Assembly (NCBI GenBank): GCA_014843695.1
Contig: CM026386.1
Coordinates: 82,690,129-82,754,128, forward strand
Direction of reading: 5' to 3'
DNA length: 64,000 nt
Source: Archivesica marissinica
Taxonomy: Eukaryota > Mollusca > Bivalvia > Venerida > Vesicomyidae
Shown here: positions 12,283 to 22,901 of the stretch, one piece after another
Layout of the letters: the number at the start of each line of letters is the position of its first letter
Position numbering within the stretch: position 1 is the stretch's first letter
Notes under the pieces: generated by a model
Database searches by the model: none
What the model saw: only the letters and a program-made list of their open reading frames with translations
What the model was told of the DNA's origin: nothing
Made by a program: the position numbers and the translations under genes

Positions 12283-12706
12283 TTAACCCTTTCCTTCATA
12301 GAGATTTAGATTAATATACTATCATGCAGTCGATAAGTAGTTGCCATATCTATCCCACCGTAATAGATATTACTGGGAATATATGAGATTCTGGCTAATA
12401 TTATGAACATTGGTTTGGCTTCTACATTGTCAACATATGTCGTATTGGTAATGGCGTCAAGAGGTGCTTCTATGAGGGAGAGGGTTAATGTATGTCGTAT
12501 TGGTAATGGCGTCAAGAGGTGCTTCTATGAGGGAGATGGTTAATGTATGTCGTATTGGTAATGGCGTCAAGGTGCGTCTATGAGGGAAAGGGTCCATGTA
12601 TGTCGTATTGGTAATGGCGTCAAGAGGTGCATCTATGAGGGAAAGGGTTAATGTATGCCATATTGGTAATGGCGTCAAGAGGTGCGTCTATGAGGGAAAG
12701 GGTTAA
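12283..12706 (+). mobile_element. TTAA-bounded MITE, family 1, with five internal units
   Basis: Same termini and 5' body as the copy at 7121-7469, with TTAA at both ends. The internal repeat has five units with starts at about 12441, 12496, 12551, 12604 and 12659, i.e. 55 bp apart except for one 2-bp deletion. Each unit closes with a TATGAGGGA...GGTTAA-like copy of the 3' terminus, so copy number differs between genomic copies. Confidence 0.8.
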
Positions 12707-13089
12707 ACTCCTAGTCTAGTATTACCCTTTGAAACGCAATGATTTCACAACCCTGTGCATATTCCTTTGTCACCAATGTATATCAATTTTGTTTGTTGTA
12801 ATTGTGTAGCGATTTGAATGTCATGTTATAATTTTATGTTAAATTAATAGAAATGTAAAGATCGTTCTATTTTGAAACTTACATCTAAAACACAGTTACC
12901 TCCCTTAAATAGATTTATCCATTTGAAGGAGAAAACGAAAGTGGTATATATTTACAGTAGTGAATACATGCCAATAACATAGACTTATTGATAATATATT
13001 AACCTATAAAGCGCGAAAATAATAATCCGAGACAACAAATTAGTGAAAATTGAAATTGCGAAAACCGATTTTGCAGTAGAATCATGAAA
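12707..13089. other. Unique AT-rich sequence
   Basis: About 380 bp with no recognised exon, element or repeat. Confidence 0.5.
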
Positions 13090-13638
13090 ATGACCCATTA
13101 TACCATATATATAACTCCATATACGAGAACAAGTGTTTGTATCTCGGAAGGAAACAGTACAATAGGAGACAGGACCCATTATACCATATATATAATTCCA
13201 TATACGAGAACAAGTGTTTGTATCTCGGAAACAGTACAATAGGAGACAGGACCCATTATACCATATATATAATTCCATATACGAGAACAAGTGTTTGTAT
13301 CTCGGAAACAGTACAATAGGAGACAGGACCCATTATACCATATATATAACTCCATACACGAGAACAAGTGTTTGTATCTCGGAAACAGTACAATAGGAGA
13401 CAGGACCCATTATACCATATATATAACTCCATATACGAGAACAAGTGTTTGTATCTCGGAAACAGTACAGTAGGAGACAGGACCCATTATACCATATATA
13501 TAACTCCATATACGAGAACAAGTGTTTGTATCTCGGAAACAGTACAATAGGAGACAGGACCCATTATACCATATATATAACTCCATATACGAGAACAAGT
13601 GTTTGTATCTCGGAAACAGTACAATAGGAGACAGGATT
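13090..13638. repeat. 77-bp tandem array, seven copies
   Basis: The unit contains AAACAGTACAATAGGAGACA and CCATTATACCATATATATAA. Units are exactly 77 bp apart with few substitutions, so the array is recent. Staggered short frames on both strands repeat with the same period. Confidence 0.95.
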
Positions 13639-13788
13639 CTTCCTGTGTGATTGCCTTGCATTGCTCCTGTGTGATAGGCAGAAAGTGATGATAGTGCTGT
13701 GGTAGCGTGTTCGATTCAGGCCCAGAGTGTATAAACTAAGTTAACAGGTCACCTCACAAACACTATGTAGGTGATCAAGTCCTTAGTG

Positions 13789-14023
13789 GAAGTCGTGATA
13801 GCACAGTGGATGCGCGTTCGCTTCAGGTGCGAAAGGTCCGGAGTTCGAACCCCGCTGGAGCCGTTACGATTGTGCCCTTAGGCAAGGCATTTAAATTCCA
13901 CATTGCCTCTTCTCTCTCCTTCATGGCGATGGATTTACATCAGGAATGAGGTCTCGAGAGTGATTCATATAAGTTGAAAGAACTTGTTTCGCAATCAAGC
14001 TAAAATAAATTTGTATAAACTAA
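13789..14023 (+). mobile_element. SINE family A
   Basis: Third copy of family A, with A-box TAGCACAGTGG and B-box-like GGAGTTCGAACCC, the GCCCTTAGGCAAGGCATTTA body motif and an AATAAATTTGTATAAACTAA end. It lies 36 bp downstream of the minus-strand exon at 14060-14168. Confidence 0.88.
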
Positions 14024-14059
14024 GTCCTTATACATTAATAAGAGATATACCATGTATAC

Positions 14060-14168
14060 TGGTAGTGTTGGTAGAGGCCCATCCTGAGGTTTACTGGTGA
14101 AAGGACCCTCCAAGACGCCCCTCTTCAGCATGTGTAACATCAGCTGTCCGTACATGTTTCTGTTCTTC
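14060..14168 (-). CDS. CEP112-like (DUF4485) gene, third coding exon
   Basis: On the minus strand an acceptor ATTGCAG precedes a 109-bp exon encoding KNRNMYGQLMLHMLKRGV, then LEGPFTSKPQDGPLPTLP, followed by a donor GTATAC. Its first base completes the split AGG codon from the exon at 17643-17706, so the phase is exact. From family knowledge, 'RNxYxxLLLHMLKRGxLEGPF' is typical of the N-terminal DUF4485 region of CEP112, a centrosomal coiled-coil protein. Later exons (coiled coil) would lie to the left but none was found in 1-14059, where introns are filled with minisatellites. The gene may continue outside the window. Confidence 0.8.
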
Positions 14169-14267
14169 CTGCAATAACAGTTGTACAGAATTTATCAAAT
14201 TAATATGCATTAAATGGACTGATCATTTTATGATGTTGTATGATTTACTTTATCTTTCTAAAACACT
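14169..14267. other. Intron edge next to exon 3 of the CEP112-like gene
   Basis: Short unique stretch between the exon acceptor and the start of the 38/42-bp array. Confidence 0.5.
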
Positions 14268-16725
14268 GTAGATGAGTATCCTATCTATCTGTATCACACA
14301 ATCATAGTGGTAGATGATTATCCTATCTGTATCACACAATCATAGTGGTAGATGAGTATCCTATCTGTATCACACAATCATAGTGGTAGATGATTATCCT
14401 ATCTGTATCACACAATCATAGTGGTAGATGATTATCCTATCTGTATCACACAATCATAGTGGTAGATGAGTATCCTATCTGTATCACACAATCATAGTGG
14501 TAGATGAGTATCCTATCTATCTGTATCACACACTCATAGTGGTAGATGATTATCCTATCTGTATCACACAATCATAGTGGTAGATGATATCACTATCTGT
14601 ATCACACAATCATAGTGGTAGATGAGTATCCTATCTATCTGTATCACACAATCATAGTGGTAGATGATTATCCTATCTGTATCACACAATCATAGTGGTA
14701 GATGATTATCCTATCTGTATCACACAATCATAGTGGTAGATGATTATCCTATCTATCTGTATCACACAATCATAGTGGTAGATGATTATCCTATCTGTAT
14801 CACACAATCATAGTGGTAGATGATTATCCTATCTGTATCACACAATCATAGTGGTAGAGATTATCCTATCTGTATCACACATCATAGTGGTAGTGATTAT
14901 CCTATCTATCTGTATCACACAATCATAGTGGTAGGTGATTATCCTATCTATCTGTATCACACAATCATAGTGGTAGATGATTATCCTATCTATCTGTATC
15001 ACACAATCATAGTGGTAGGTGATTATCCTATCTATCTGTATCACACAATCATAGTGGTAGATGAGTATCCTATCTATCTGTATCACACAATCATAGTGGT
15101 AGATGATTATCCTATCTATCTGTATCACACAATCATAGTGGTAGATGAGTATCCTATCTATCTGTATCACACAATCATAGTGGTAGATGAGTATCCTATT
15201 TATCTGTATCACACATTCATAGTGGTAGACGATTATCCTATCTGTATCACACACTCATAGTGGTAGGTGATTATCCTATATATCTGTATCACACAATCAT
15301 AGTGGTAGGTGATTATCCTATCTATCTGTATCACACACTCATAGTGGTAGGTGATTATCCATATCTGTATCACACAATCATAGTGGTAGGTGATTATCCT
15401 ATATATCTGTATCACACAATCATAGTGGTAGGTGATTATCCTATCTATCTGTATCACACACTCATAGTGGTAGGTGATTATCCTATCTATCTGTATCACA
15501 CACTCATAGTGGTAGGTGATTATCCTATCTATCTGTATCACACACTCATAGTGGTAGGTGATTATCCTATCTGTATCACACAATCATAGTGGTAGGTGAT
15601 TATCCTATCTGTATCACACAATCATAGTGGTAGGTGATTATCCTATCTATCTGTATCACACAATCATAGTGAGTAGGTGATTATCCCTATCTGTATCACA
15701 CAATCATAGTGGTAGGTGATTATCCTATCTGTATCACACAATCATAGTGGTAGGTGATTATCCTATCTGTATCACACAATCATAGTGGTAGGTGATTATC
15801 CTATCTGTATCACACAATCATAGTGGTAGGTGATTATCCTATCTGTATCACACAATCATAGTGGTAGATGATTATCCTATCTGTATCACACAATCATAGT
15901 GGTAGGTGATTATCCTATCTATCTGTATCACACAATCATAGTGGTAGATGATTATCATATCTGTATCACACAATCATAGTGGTAGGTGATTATCCTATCT
16001 ATCTGTATCACACAATCATAGTGGTAGGTGATTATCCTATCTATCTGTATCACACAATCATAGTGGTAGATGATTATCCTATCTATCTGTATCACACAAT
16101 CATAGTGGTAGGTGATTATCCTATCTGTATCACACAATCATAGTGGTAGATGATTATCCTATCTATCTGTATCACACAATCATAGTGGTAGGTGATTATC
16201 GTATCTATCTGTATCACACAATCATAGTGGTAGATGATTATCCTATCTATCTGTATCACACAATCATAGTGCTAGATGAGTATCCTATCTATCTGTATCA
16301 CACAATCATAGTGGTAGGTGATTATCCTATCTGTATCACACAATCATAGTGGTAGATGATTATCCTATCTGTATCACACAATCATAGTGGTAGATGATTA
16401 TCCTATCTATCTGTATCACACAATCATAGTGGTAGATGAGTATCCTATTTATCTGTATCACACAATCATAGTGGTAGGTGATTATCCTATCTGTATCACA
16501 CAATCATAGTGGTAGGTGATTATCCTATCTATCTGTATCACACACTCATAGTGGTAGATGAATATCCTATCTGTATCACACAATCATAGTGGTAGATGAA
16601 TATCCTATCTGTATCACACAATCATAGTGGTAGATGATTATCCTATCTGTATCACACAATCATAGTGGTAGATTAGTATCCTATCTGTATCACACAGTCA
16701 TAGTGCTAGATGAGTATCCTATCGA
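14268..16725. repeat. Intronic 38/42-bp minisatellite, about 60 copies
   Basis: The unit contains TCACACAATCATAGTGGTAG and ATTATCCTATCTGTA. Two length classes alternate: 38 bp with TATCTGTA and 42 bp with TATCTATCTGTA, differing by one 4-bp TATC/TCTA slippage. Runs of 42-bp units open 14-residue repeat frames, which explains the apparent proteins here. The array lies in the second coding intron of the minus-strand CEP112-like gene. Confidence 0.95.
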
Positions 16726-16827
16726 TTGCATCTTTAAATGGTGTTATTTAATACAGGTGGGAAGAAGTGAAAGAAACTAGGAAGAAACTGTGAATAAGGA
16801 TGTGTTATTCTTTAACATTTACAGAAG

Positions 16828-17102
16828 TTAACCCTTTCAACACCACAGACCTCTAAATAGGCTTACAAAAAAGTGTAGATCCAGATGAGCGGGCTCATGA
16901 TGAGCGGGCTCATGACGAGCGGGCTCATGACGAGTCGGCTCATCAGGATCTGCACTTTTTTCAAGTAATATAACTATTTTTAGAGAAAAAAATTACCCAT
17001 TTTGATAAATGAACTGATCCAAATGTAATTTTGTTATTAATTTATTGGTCTAAAAATATCATGGACCAGTCCATGTCAGTTACTTGTTGTTGAATGGGTT
17101 AA
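16828..17102 (+). mobile_element. TTAA MITE family 2, intronic copy
   Basis: Begins TTAACCCTTTCAACACCACA and ends TTGTTGAATGGGTTAA. The ends form imperfect inverted repeats with TTAA at both boundaries. Inside is a hairpin (AGTGTAGATCCAGATGAG... to ...CTCATCAGGATCTGCACTTT) with an extra GCGGGCTCATGA duplication. At 275 bp it is the longest of six copies in the window (others at 51867, 53250, 53713, 54597 and 55510). TTAA boundaries fit piggyBac-type mobilisation. Confidence 0.85.
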
Positions 17103-17546
17103 GAGAATAATATTTACATTAAAATCAGCACAATGGTCTCACAATTATTAATCATTATATTTGAAAAGAAGCAGTGCTTTACAATGAGCCAGCATATCTT
17201 ACTGGACACAATTCTGTATGAAAATTGTAAAACAAACAAAAACAAATTTTCTTTAGGGACAAGTGGGGCCCCTCAGTGGCCGAAGTCTAGGGTCCGGTCC
17301 CTAGGGTGACTATTTCACCCAAGTCACCCTCTAGAATGAAGTTGCAAAGAAAACTATATATGTAAATCTACATAAGCACCTAAATATGTTCCCAGTGGAG
17401 TGGACTAATAATTCATACCAGATTATTTAGATATTTAGAGCAGAGAATCATCCGGACTATTCTGTCTTATTATACATGTATTTAATATGGGGAAAATCAA
17501 TTCAGATAATTTATTTTTTATTGTAGGAGTTATAAATGCAACTGAG
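17103..17546. other. Intronic unique sequence
   Basis: About 440 bp inside the CEP112-like gene's intron. No element recognised. Confidence 0.5.
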
Positions 17547-17663
17547 GTTTATGTATAAAACACTACCTTCCAGATAGACCAGATGTTTATGTATTAAACA
17601 CTACCTTCCAGATAGACCAGATGTTTATGTATTAAACACTACCTTCCAGATAGACCAGATGTT
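17547..17663. repeat. 38-bp triplication that includes a 5' splice site
   Basis: Three tandem 38-bp units of ATGTTTATGTATTAAACACT plus ACCTTCCAGATAGACCAG. The third unit overlaps the last 20 or so bases of exon 2 of the CEP112-like gene and its donor. The motif CACTACCTTCC occurs at 17561, 17599 and 17637, exactly 38 bp apart. On the minus strand the donor context GGAAG|GTAGTG is therefore present three times. Confidence 0.92.
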
Positions 17664-17706
17664 GGCTCACATAGCTTCTTTATCCACACAGCACACTTCT
17701 GTCGGT
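17643..17706 (-). CDS. CEP112-like (DUF4485) gene, second coding exon
   Basis: The minus-strand acceptor TTTCAG is followed by a 64-bp exon encoding (D)RQKCAVWIKKLCEPTSGLSG, then donor GTAGTG. It accepts one base from the exon at 19216-19315 (G|AC gives Asp) and donates two to the exon at 14060-14168. From family knowledge, 'RQKCALWIKKLCEP' is a hallmark of CEP112 N-termini. The 3' end of this exon and its donor are the source or a product of the adjacent 38-bp triplication; using either distal donor would add a TAG stop directly after the Gly-Arg codons. Confidence 0.85.
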
Positions 17707-17734
17707 CTGAAATGAATATTATGCACAGTTTACA

Positions 17735-17915
17735 TTTGTGTAGCCATAACTAATGTTGTCAAATCTTTTGACCACACCCATTTTCTTCACCATATATTGA
17801 CAATTATTGTGCAAGCTGCCATGAATCGCATATATGATACATAATTATAAGTTTGTTCATTTGTTTTATGTTGTACATTGAATATTTATGATGCAATAAA
17901 ATATTATTACACTAA
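17735..17915 (+). mobile_element. Possible dispersed element C fragment
   Basis: Ends with TGCAATAAAATATTATTACA and has a weak match (GACCACACCCATTTTC) to the 10737-10925 and 29282-29406 copies. The body is diverged, so this call is tentative. It lies in an intron of the CEP112-like gene. Confidence 0.3.
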
Positions 17916-18239
17916 ACAAATCACTGGAATGCGACACTAAAGTTTTAGTCCAAACATGTATTGCATGAATAAATAGCTGGTAGCCAGGTTGAACATTATC
18001 ATTGAATCCCTTTCAACCATGTATTTGTAAAGAATAAATGTTATTTATATATCAACGACTGCAATCAAGTTCATTAATTATTCTTGTTGGCACGGGTGCA
18101 AGGGTACATGTATATGTGTTACGTTGTATAGAAGGAAACTGCAGATCATCCACATGTCCAATCTGGCATACATAATCAGACATGGGGTCGATTACTTGCC
18201 AATGTACATGTAATTGATTACTTAGCAAAGTAAAGAAAT

Positions 18240-18570
18240 ATAAAAAATACGAAATGAACTGTAGATCACCATCACCTTACACCTATCTAATCCCACAGTC
18301 AAAAACACAATACCATGCAAACTCATTTTCCCCAAGAACAATCCGGCTATGGAACAGTCTACCGACATATATACAGTCGAGTCCAAGTATGCCGACCTTT
18401 GTTAGCAGACTGGACTCGAACTCTCTCTAGTCCTTGTACTGTGCTTTTAACTATAGCATTGTAGATCCTTTTATCTTTTTAACTTGCACATAACATTTTA
18501 GATTATCTAACTGTTCTAGACTGCGCCGGCCAATCATAATCATGACTGATCGTTCGGCAGTATGAAGTTG
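18240..18570 (+). mobile_element. LINE 3' fragment (end of reverse-transcriptase ORF)
   Basis: A plus-strand frame encodes SFSPRTIRLWNSLPTYIQ, matching the 'SF.PRTI..WNSLP' ending typical of non-LTR retrotransposon ORF2 proteins. It continues into a stop and a 3'-UTR-like segment. Only the C-terminal tip and tail remain. Clade not determined. Confidence 0.65.
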
Positions 18571-18626
18571 AAATAATCCTGATTACTTAGTACATGTACA
18601 TCTCACATACAACTTGGGTTACTGTA

Positions 18627-18893
18627 CAGGGTTCCCTCTGTCTGAATGTTTGCCTGCGCCACTTCTGTCGCCAATTGAAAAATACTGGAGCCAATTTAAA
18701 AAACTTGGAGCCAACTAAGATAATAATAAATATATGAAGCCATATATTTGACAAAACAGGTGCCGAAAAAGAACAAACAAATAATTTTTTTTAAAAGTTG
18801 CGCCAAATATTTTCGCCAATTCATAAAATTTAGCGCCAATATTTATTTATTTGTCGCACTTCGCGCCATTGGCGACCGACAACGGGAACCCTG
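18627..18893. mobile_element. Possible hAT-like MITE
   Basis: Terminal inverted repeats CAGGGTTCCCTCTGTC and GACAACGGGAACCCTG. The interior repeats variants of GCGCCAAT/GGAGCCAATT. A CAGGG end fits hAT elements, but the 8-bp flanks (TTACTGTA and GTTACATT) do not match exactly, so target duplication is unproven. Confidence 0.5.
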
Positions 18894-19215
18894 GTTACAT
18901 TGGCATTGGTAAGATGTGAGCGTGCTAATTACATTTGTACTGCACAAATTGGACAATTCAATTCAAACTTTATTTTTTGTCGGAGTTTTTACAAATAAAT
19001 AACATTAGCAGTTATAGCTATTTAGGGGCCTACCGACAGTCCAATAGATATATAATGGATTCTTCTCTAAAATATTTGAATGCTATACAGCTAGTGAGAT
19101 TCAACCTGTCTGACAGTGTCTCGTAATTTTCAAAATTCTTCACTATGTTTGTATGGTTTACTATATATGCATAATTTTATCAGGTTAATACCACTTCTGT
19201 TGCCGTCTTTGTTAC

Positions 19216-19335
19216 CTGTTTTATGGGGTAGTTTGAGAACATGCGGTTTCATCTCTGCAAGGTGTCTGTCAAACTCTTGGTCAAGTTTCATATAGCCTGA
19301 GTCTGCTGTGTCCATGATGTGATTGTCAATCAGAT
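19216..19335 (-). CDS. CEP112-like (DUF4485) gene, first coding exon seen
   Basis: An acceptor TTTGTGTGCAG lies just upstream of 19335 and the coding part runs from the ATG at 19315 to a donor AACAG|GTAAC at 19216. The product starts MDTADSGYMKLDQEFDRHLA and goes on EMKPHVLKLPHKT. This ATG has A at -3 and G at +4; an in-frame ATG at 19345 lies inside the predicted intron, so it was not chosen. 'EFDxHLxxMKPxVLKLPHK' is the start of DUF4485. The three exons give about 90 residues in one frame. Bases 19316-19335 are probably 5' UTR. Confidence 0.82.
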
Positions 19336-19814
19336 CTGCACACAAATTTAATTTACAGATCTATATATATTTTTTACTGAGCACACACCTGAAATTAATA
19401 AATATAGCGTCTGTAGTCCATGCCATACAATGTAGTATCGGTATACAGCAATGCAACGGCACATCAAAATTCATTATTTCATTACTTTCCACATGGATCA
19501 TAATGTAAATCAACATCAACACATGTATGGAAACCATAACATATTTCTGATATCCAAATGAAATTAATAGAAGAAATTATTGTCACGTGTAAGTTGTAAC
19601 GATTTTAATTATCTAAGATAACAGAGCTACATTTGGGGCAAAGTGAAATATCACAAAATAATAAATTTCTGAATACTATCCATCTTCTAATTCTACAATG
19701 AATAGAAAACAAACAGCACGAGTAAGCAAAAATATTGTTGTAGATTTATATTCTGTTTCTAACCAATTATTTATAGATTAGAAACATTATTGACGAGGAA
19801 TTAGCTGGAGATGC
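19336..19814. other. Unique AT-rich sequence upstream of the CEP112-like exon
   Basis: About 480 bp, presumably intron or 5' flank of the minus-strand gene. Nothing specific recognised. Confidence 0.5.
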
Positions 19815-19890
19815 ATACGTGGCCTGACATAGTATCAAACCCGGGCAGTATTGTTCGATTCCAAATCCGAAGCTCTACCACTGGACGCCA
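19815..19890 (-). mobile_element. SINE family C head, inverted
   Basis: Reverse complement reads as a tRNA-like head with GGTAGAGC, GGATTTGGAATCGAAC and CGGGTTTGATAC. It forms one arm of a head-to-head pair with 19928-20130, separated by about 40 bp. Confidence 0.7.
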
Positions 19891-19927
19891 CACTCATTGT
19901 ACTGTAGATTACATCAATTTAATTACA

Positions 19928-20130
19928 CTGCGGCGTCCATGGTAGAGCATCAGATTTGGAATCGAACAGTCCCCGGGTTCAATACTTGGTCAGGCCACAT
20001 ATGTCATTGAGCAAGAACCTCACACACATTGCTTAGTACTGGTTAACCACTTAGGTCGGCTAAGCCTGTCCAGGAAAACATGTCTAGGTCCCCACAAGGG
20101 GTTCGACATCAATGGAACATACCTTTAATT
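19928..20130 (+). mobile_element. SINE family C (tRNA-Pro-like head)
   Basis: The head has GATTTGGAATCGAACAGT (TGG at the anticodon-loop position) and B-box-like GGGTTCAATAC. The body has CTTAGTACTGGTTAACCACT, GGCTAAGCCTG and CAGGAAAACATGT, and the end is GACATCAATGGAACATACC. Related copies are at 44822-45030 (plus) and 48665-48853 (minus), and a minus-strand tail fragment lies near 45730-45765. Confidence 0.78.
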
Positions 20131-20714
20131 TTCTATAATTGAATTAATCATCATATGCATGGATGTGACTAGGTCCCAATCAGAGCTGTATTATTGAGTA
20201 TTATTATTTGCAAATTGTGACAGAGATTCAAGCAAGACCAGACATGTTCTCACTAATTGTTTATTTTAACATCGGTTCACTAACAATTCATCTGCTGCAG
20301 ATGTGTAGACGAACAGAAACCACATGGTAAAATGCATCACTTACGCTCACTGATATTTAGGGGAAAGCGACTATTTGTCCTTGTGCAGAAAAGAGATATA
20401 AAAATTCAAACGGAAGCGCTATTTGTTTACATCTGATACGCATGCGCATTTACATCTTGGACATGTTTAAATTGCGGATCGGCGGATCGGTCGGTTTCGA
20501 CTGCGGCCCTACAAATTCTTCTTCTTCGTGTATACAGCACTCCTTCACTTATGAAGATTAGATGCCGGCGCCGTAACAAAAAGTGTTAGTTAAGTGATTG
20601 ATCAGAAAGTGCTCATTAGAAAAGATACAGTGCATAGCCATATTTTTAGATATATTTTTAAGCGTTTTTTATAAAACTATGTACATAATTGTGGCAATTT
20701 ATGCAAAGTATATT
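20131..20714. promoter_or_regulatory. Unique region with CpG-richer patch; possible promoter
   Basis: Mostly AT-rich, but 20440-20580 is richer in CG with a CGCATGCGCA palindrome. On the minus strand 20515-20455 carries AGGGCCGCAGT and AATTTAAACATGTCC. A similar sequence sits immediately upstream of PDCL at about 26311-26358. It lies about 1.1 kb upstream of the first CEP112-like exon in that gene's direction. Promoter function is inferred from position only. Confidence 0.3.
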
Positions 20715-21755
20715 GGGGGTAAGGGATCGGTCCTTGGACCTCTGCTTTTCCTCATTTACATCAATGATCTTCCTGAACATGTTATTTCCTCCAAAGTCCG
20801 TCTCTTTGCCGACGACACTGCCCTATACCTATCCCTTACTTGTGCCTCCCATTCTGCCCACTTGCAACACGACCTCCATGAACTTGAGAAATGGGAATCC
20901 CTATGGGACATGAGCTTCAATCCATCAAAATGCCAATGCATCCATATCACAAAACACAGAAACGTCATCAATTCTCAATACTCCCTTCACAACACCCAAC
21001 TGGAATCTGTTACATCTGCTAAATATCTAGGCGTATCAATATCAGACGACCTAACATGGAATAATCACATTGCCAATATCACCAAAAAGATAAATCAAAC
21101 TTTAGGCTTCTTGGGGAGAAACATCAAAGTGCACTCAGAACCACTGAAATCAACAGCTTACAAGACACTTGTCCGTCCCCAGCTCGAGTACTGTTCCCCA
21201 GTCTGGTCACCGCATACTGAAACAGCCATAAACCAGATTGAGAGTGTACAAAGAAGATCAGCTCGCTGGGTAAAACGGGATTATGCTAGAACATCTAGTG
21301 TAACATCTATGATATCATCCCTGCATTGGAGACGCCTTGACCTCCGTCGAATTGACCAACGACTAATCATGTTCTATACAATTACAAATTCCCTAGTTGC
21401 CATTCCTGTTCCCGAGTATGTAACCCTAAATCCACGCCCAAGTAGATCATCACACCAAATGGCCTATCGTACTATACAATCCACCCCAGACTACTATAAG
21501 TACTCCTTTTACCCCAGAACCATAATACACTGGAACTCCCTTTCCGCTTCTGCAGTAGTACTACCCCTCCCCGAGTTCAGCCTGGCGGTTAGCCAGGTTG
21601 AACGTGTCTCCACATAGAAAGTCTGCCCTGTTTTTATCTGATTTTAACATTCTCTATATATATCCTGTTCTTTTACTCCACTAACAGTCTTATCGGTGAC
21701 GCGCAAAAGTCTAGGTCTCCAGCAGAGGTTTGACTATCAGGAAAATAGATAGATA
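20715..21755 (+). mobile_element. 5'-truncated LINE with intact C-terminal RT frame
   Basis: One uninterrupted frame covers RT block GSVLGPLLFLIYINDLP, the catalytic FADDTALY block, and the C-terminal region with YLGVSISDDLTWNNHI, RPQLEYCSPVWSPH and PRTIIHWNSLSASA, ending at 21617. It is followed by a 3' UTR and a short (ATAG)n tail. RT blocks upstream of GSVLGP are missing, so this is a 5'-truncated insertion of a non-LTR retrotransposon from the broad Jockey/CR1-like group. The sequence before 20715 does not look like RT. It converges tail-to-tail with the next LINE. Confidence 0.85.
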
Positions 21756-22893
21756 GTATGGACAGACACAGGGATCAGGGCCTTGAAGGCGTCCACTGTG
21801 TCTCTGCGGCATATATGGTGGGCGGTAGCATGTTCCACTGAATGACGGCTCTAGGATAGAAAAGAGTATTTGTACGAGTCTTTAGCTGCGTGTATGTGTT
21901 TGTAGTTATAGGTGTTACTGTGTCTGGTTCTGGGGTCTGAAGGAATAATTAGATTACAGGGTGGTTGAATGGCAACTACATGGTGGATGATCTTATAAAA
22001 CATGATGAGTCTGGTACGGATTCTGCGAATTTCCAAGGTGGGCCAGTTAAGGGTAGTGAGCATATCAGTTACATAACTTGTATTGTGGTAGCGATTGGAT
22101 GTATAACGGGCTGTACGGCGTTGTACTTTCTCAATCTGACCAATTTGGCTTTTGGTATGTGGGTCCCAAACAGAAGAGGAGTATTCTAGTTTGGGTCTGA
22201 CGAGGGCTTTATAAGCATGGTCTTTTACTTTGGTAGAATTGACTTTTAAATTTCTGCGGATGAATCCTAGTGACTGATTAGCTTTGCTTGTTATAGAGTA
22301 TATATGCTTATCCCATTTTAAGTTATTCTGTAAAGTGAGGCCTAAATAGTTTGCATGTTCGACAATTTCAAGGGGGTGGTTGTGAAGTTTGTATGTAAAT
22401 TTAACTTGGTTTCTTTTTTGTGTGACATTTAGAACATTACATTTATCAGGATGAAAATGCATGAGCCAATCCTGCTCCCACCTACCAGCAGCTTATAGGT
22501 CAGATTGTAAGAGTTTTGCATCAGGTGTGTTGTTAATTAATTTCTCTATATATAATGCTGTCGTCTGAGAAATGTATAAGGGTACTATGATTGAGGTATT
22601 CCGGGAAGTCGTTTATATAGATAAGAAAGAGGATAGGCCCCATGACAGTACCCTGGGGTACTCCGGGTGTGACTGGTACAGTGTCTGATGTTCCCCTTCC
22701 AGGACAACTGGGTCCTATCTCTCAAGAAGTCAGCATTACAATTGATACCGTAGAATTGTAGTTTGTCTAATGCTTTCGCAAAATCCATAATGATGACATT
22801 GGTTTGAATATTTTTGTTGTTAGATTCCGTTAGGTTTTGGAGAAATGAAATTAGCTGTGATTCGCAGGATTGTATACATGCACATTTGTTAGA
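21745..22893 (-). mobile_element. Truncated, frameshifted LINE on the minus strand
   Basis: Minus-strand frames encode an ESQLISFLQNL segment, then VIIMDFAKALDK, then a long C-terminal frame from 22462 to 21851 (NYLGLTLQNNLKWDKHI, RPKLEYSSSVWDPH). The end AVIQWNMLPPTIYAA and a VDAFKALI-like segment finish near 21760. Stops and frameshifts lie between 22462 and 22788, and the FADD block region is broken. It has the same general organisation as the adjacent plus-strand LINE but is not its close copy. Confidence 0.8.
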
Positions 22894-22901
22894 TAAGATA
22901 A

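Noticed and set aside
18627..18893. Proven hAT insertion
   Set aside because: The inverted ends are clear, but the 8-bp flanks do not match, so only a tentative MITE call is made.
20598..20714. Extending the LINE protein upstream to the first Met
   Set aside because: Residues before GSVLGP do not resemble RT. The element is 5'-truncated and the upstream codons are genomic flank.
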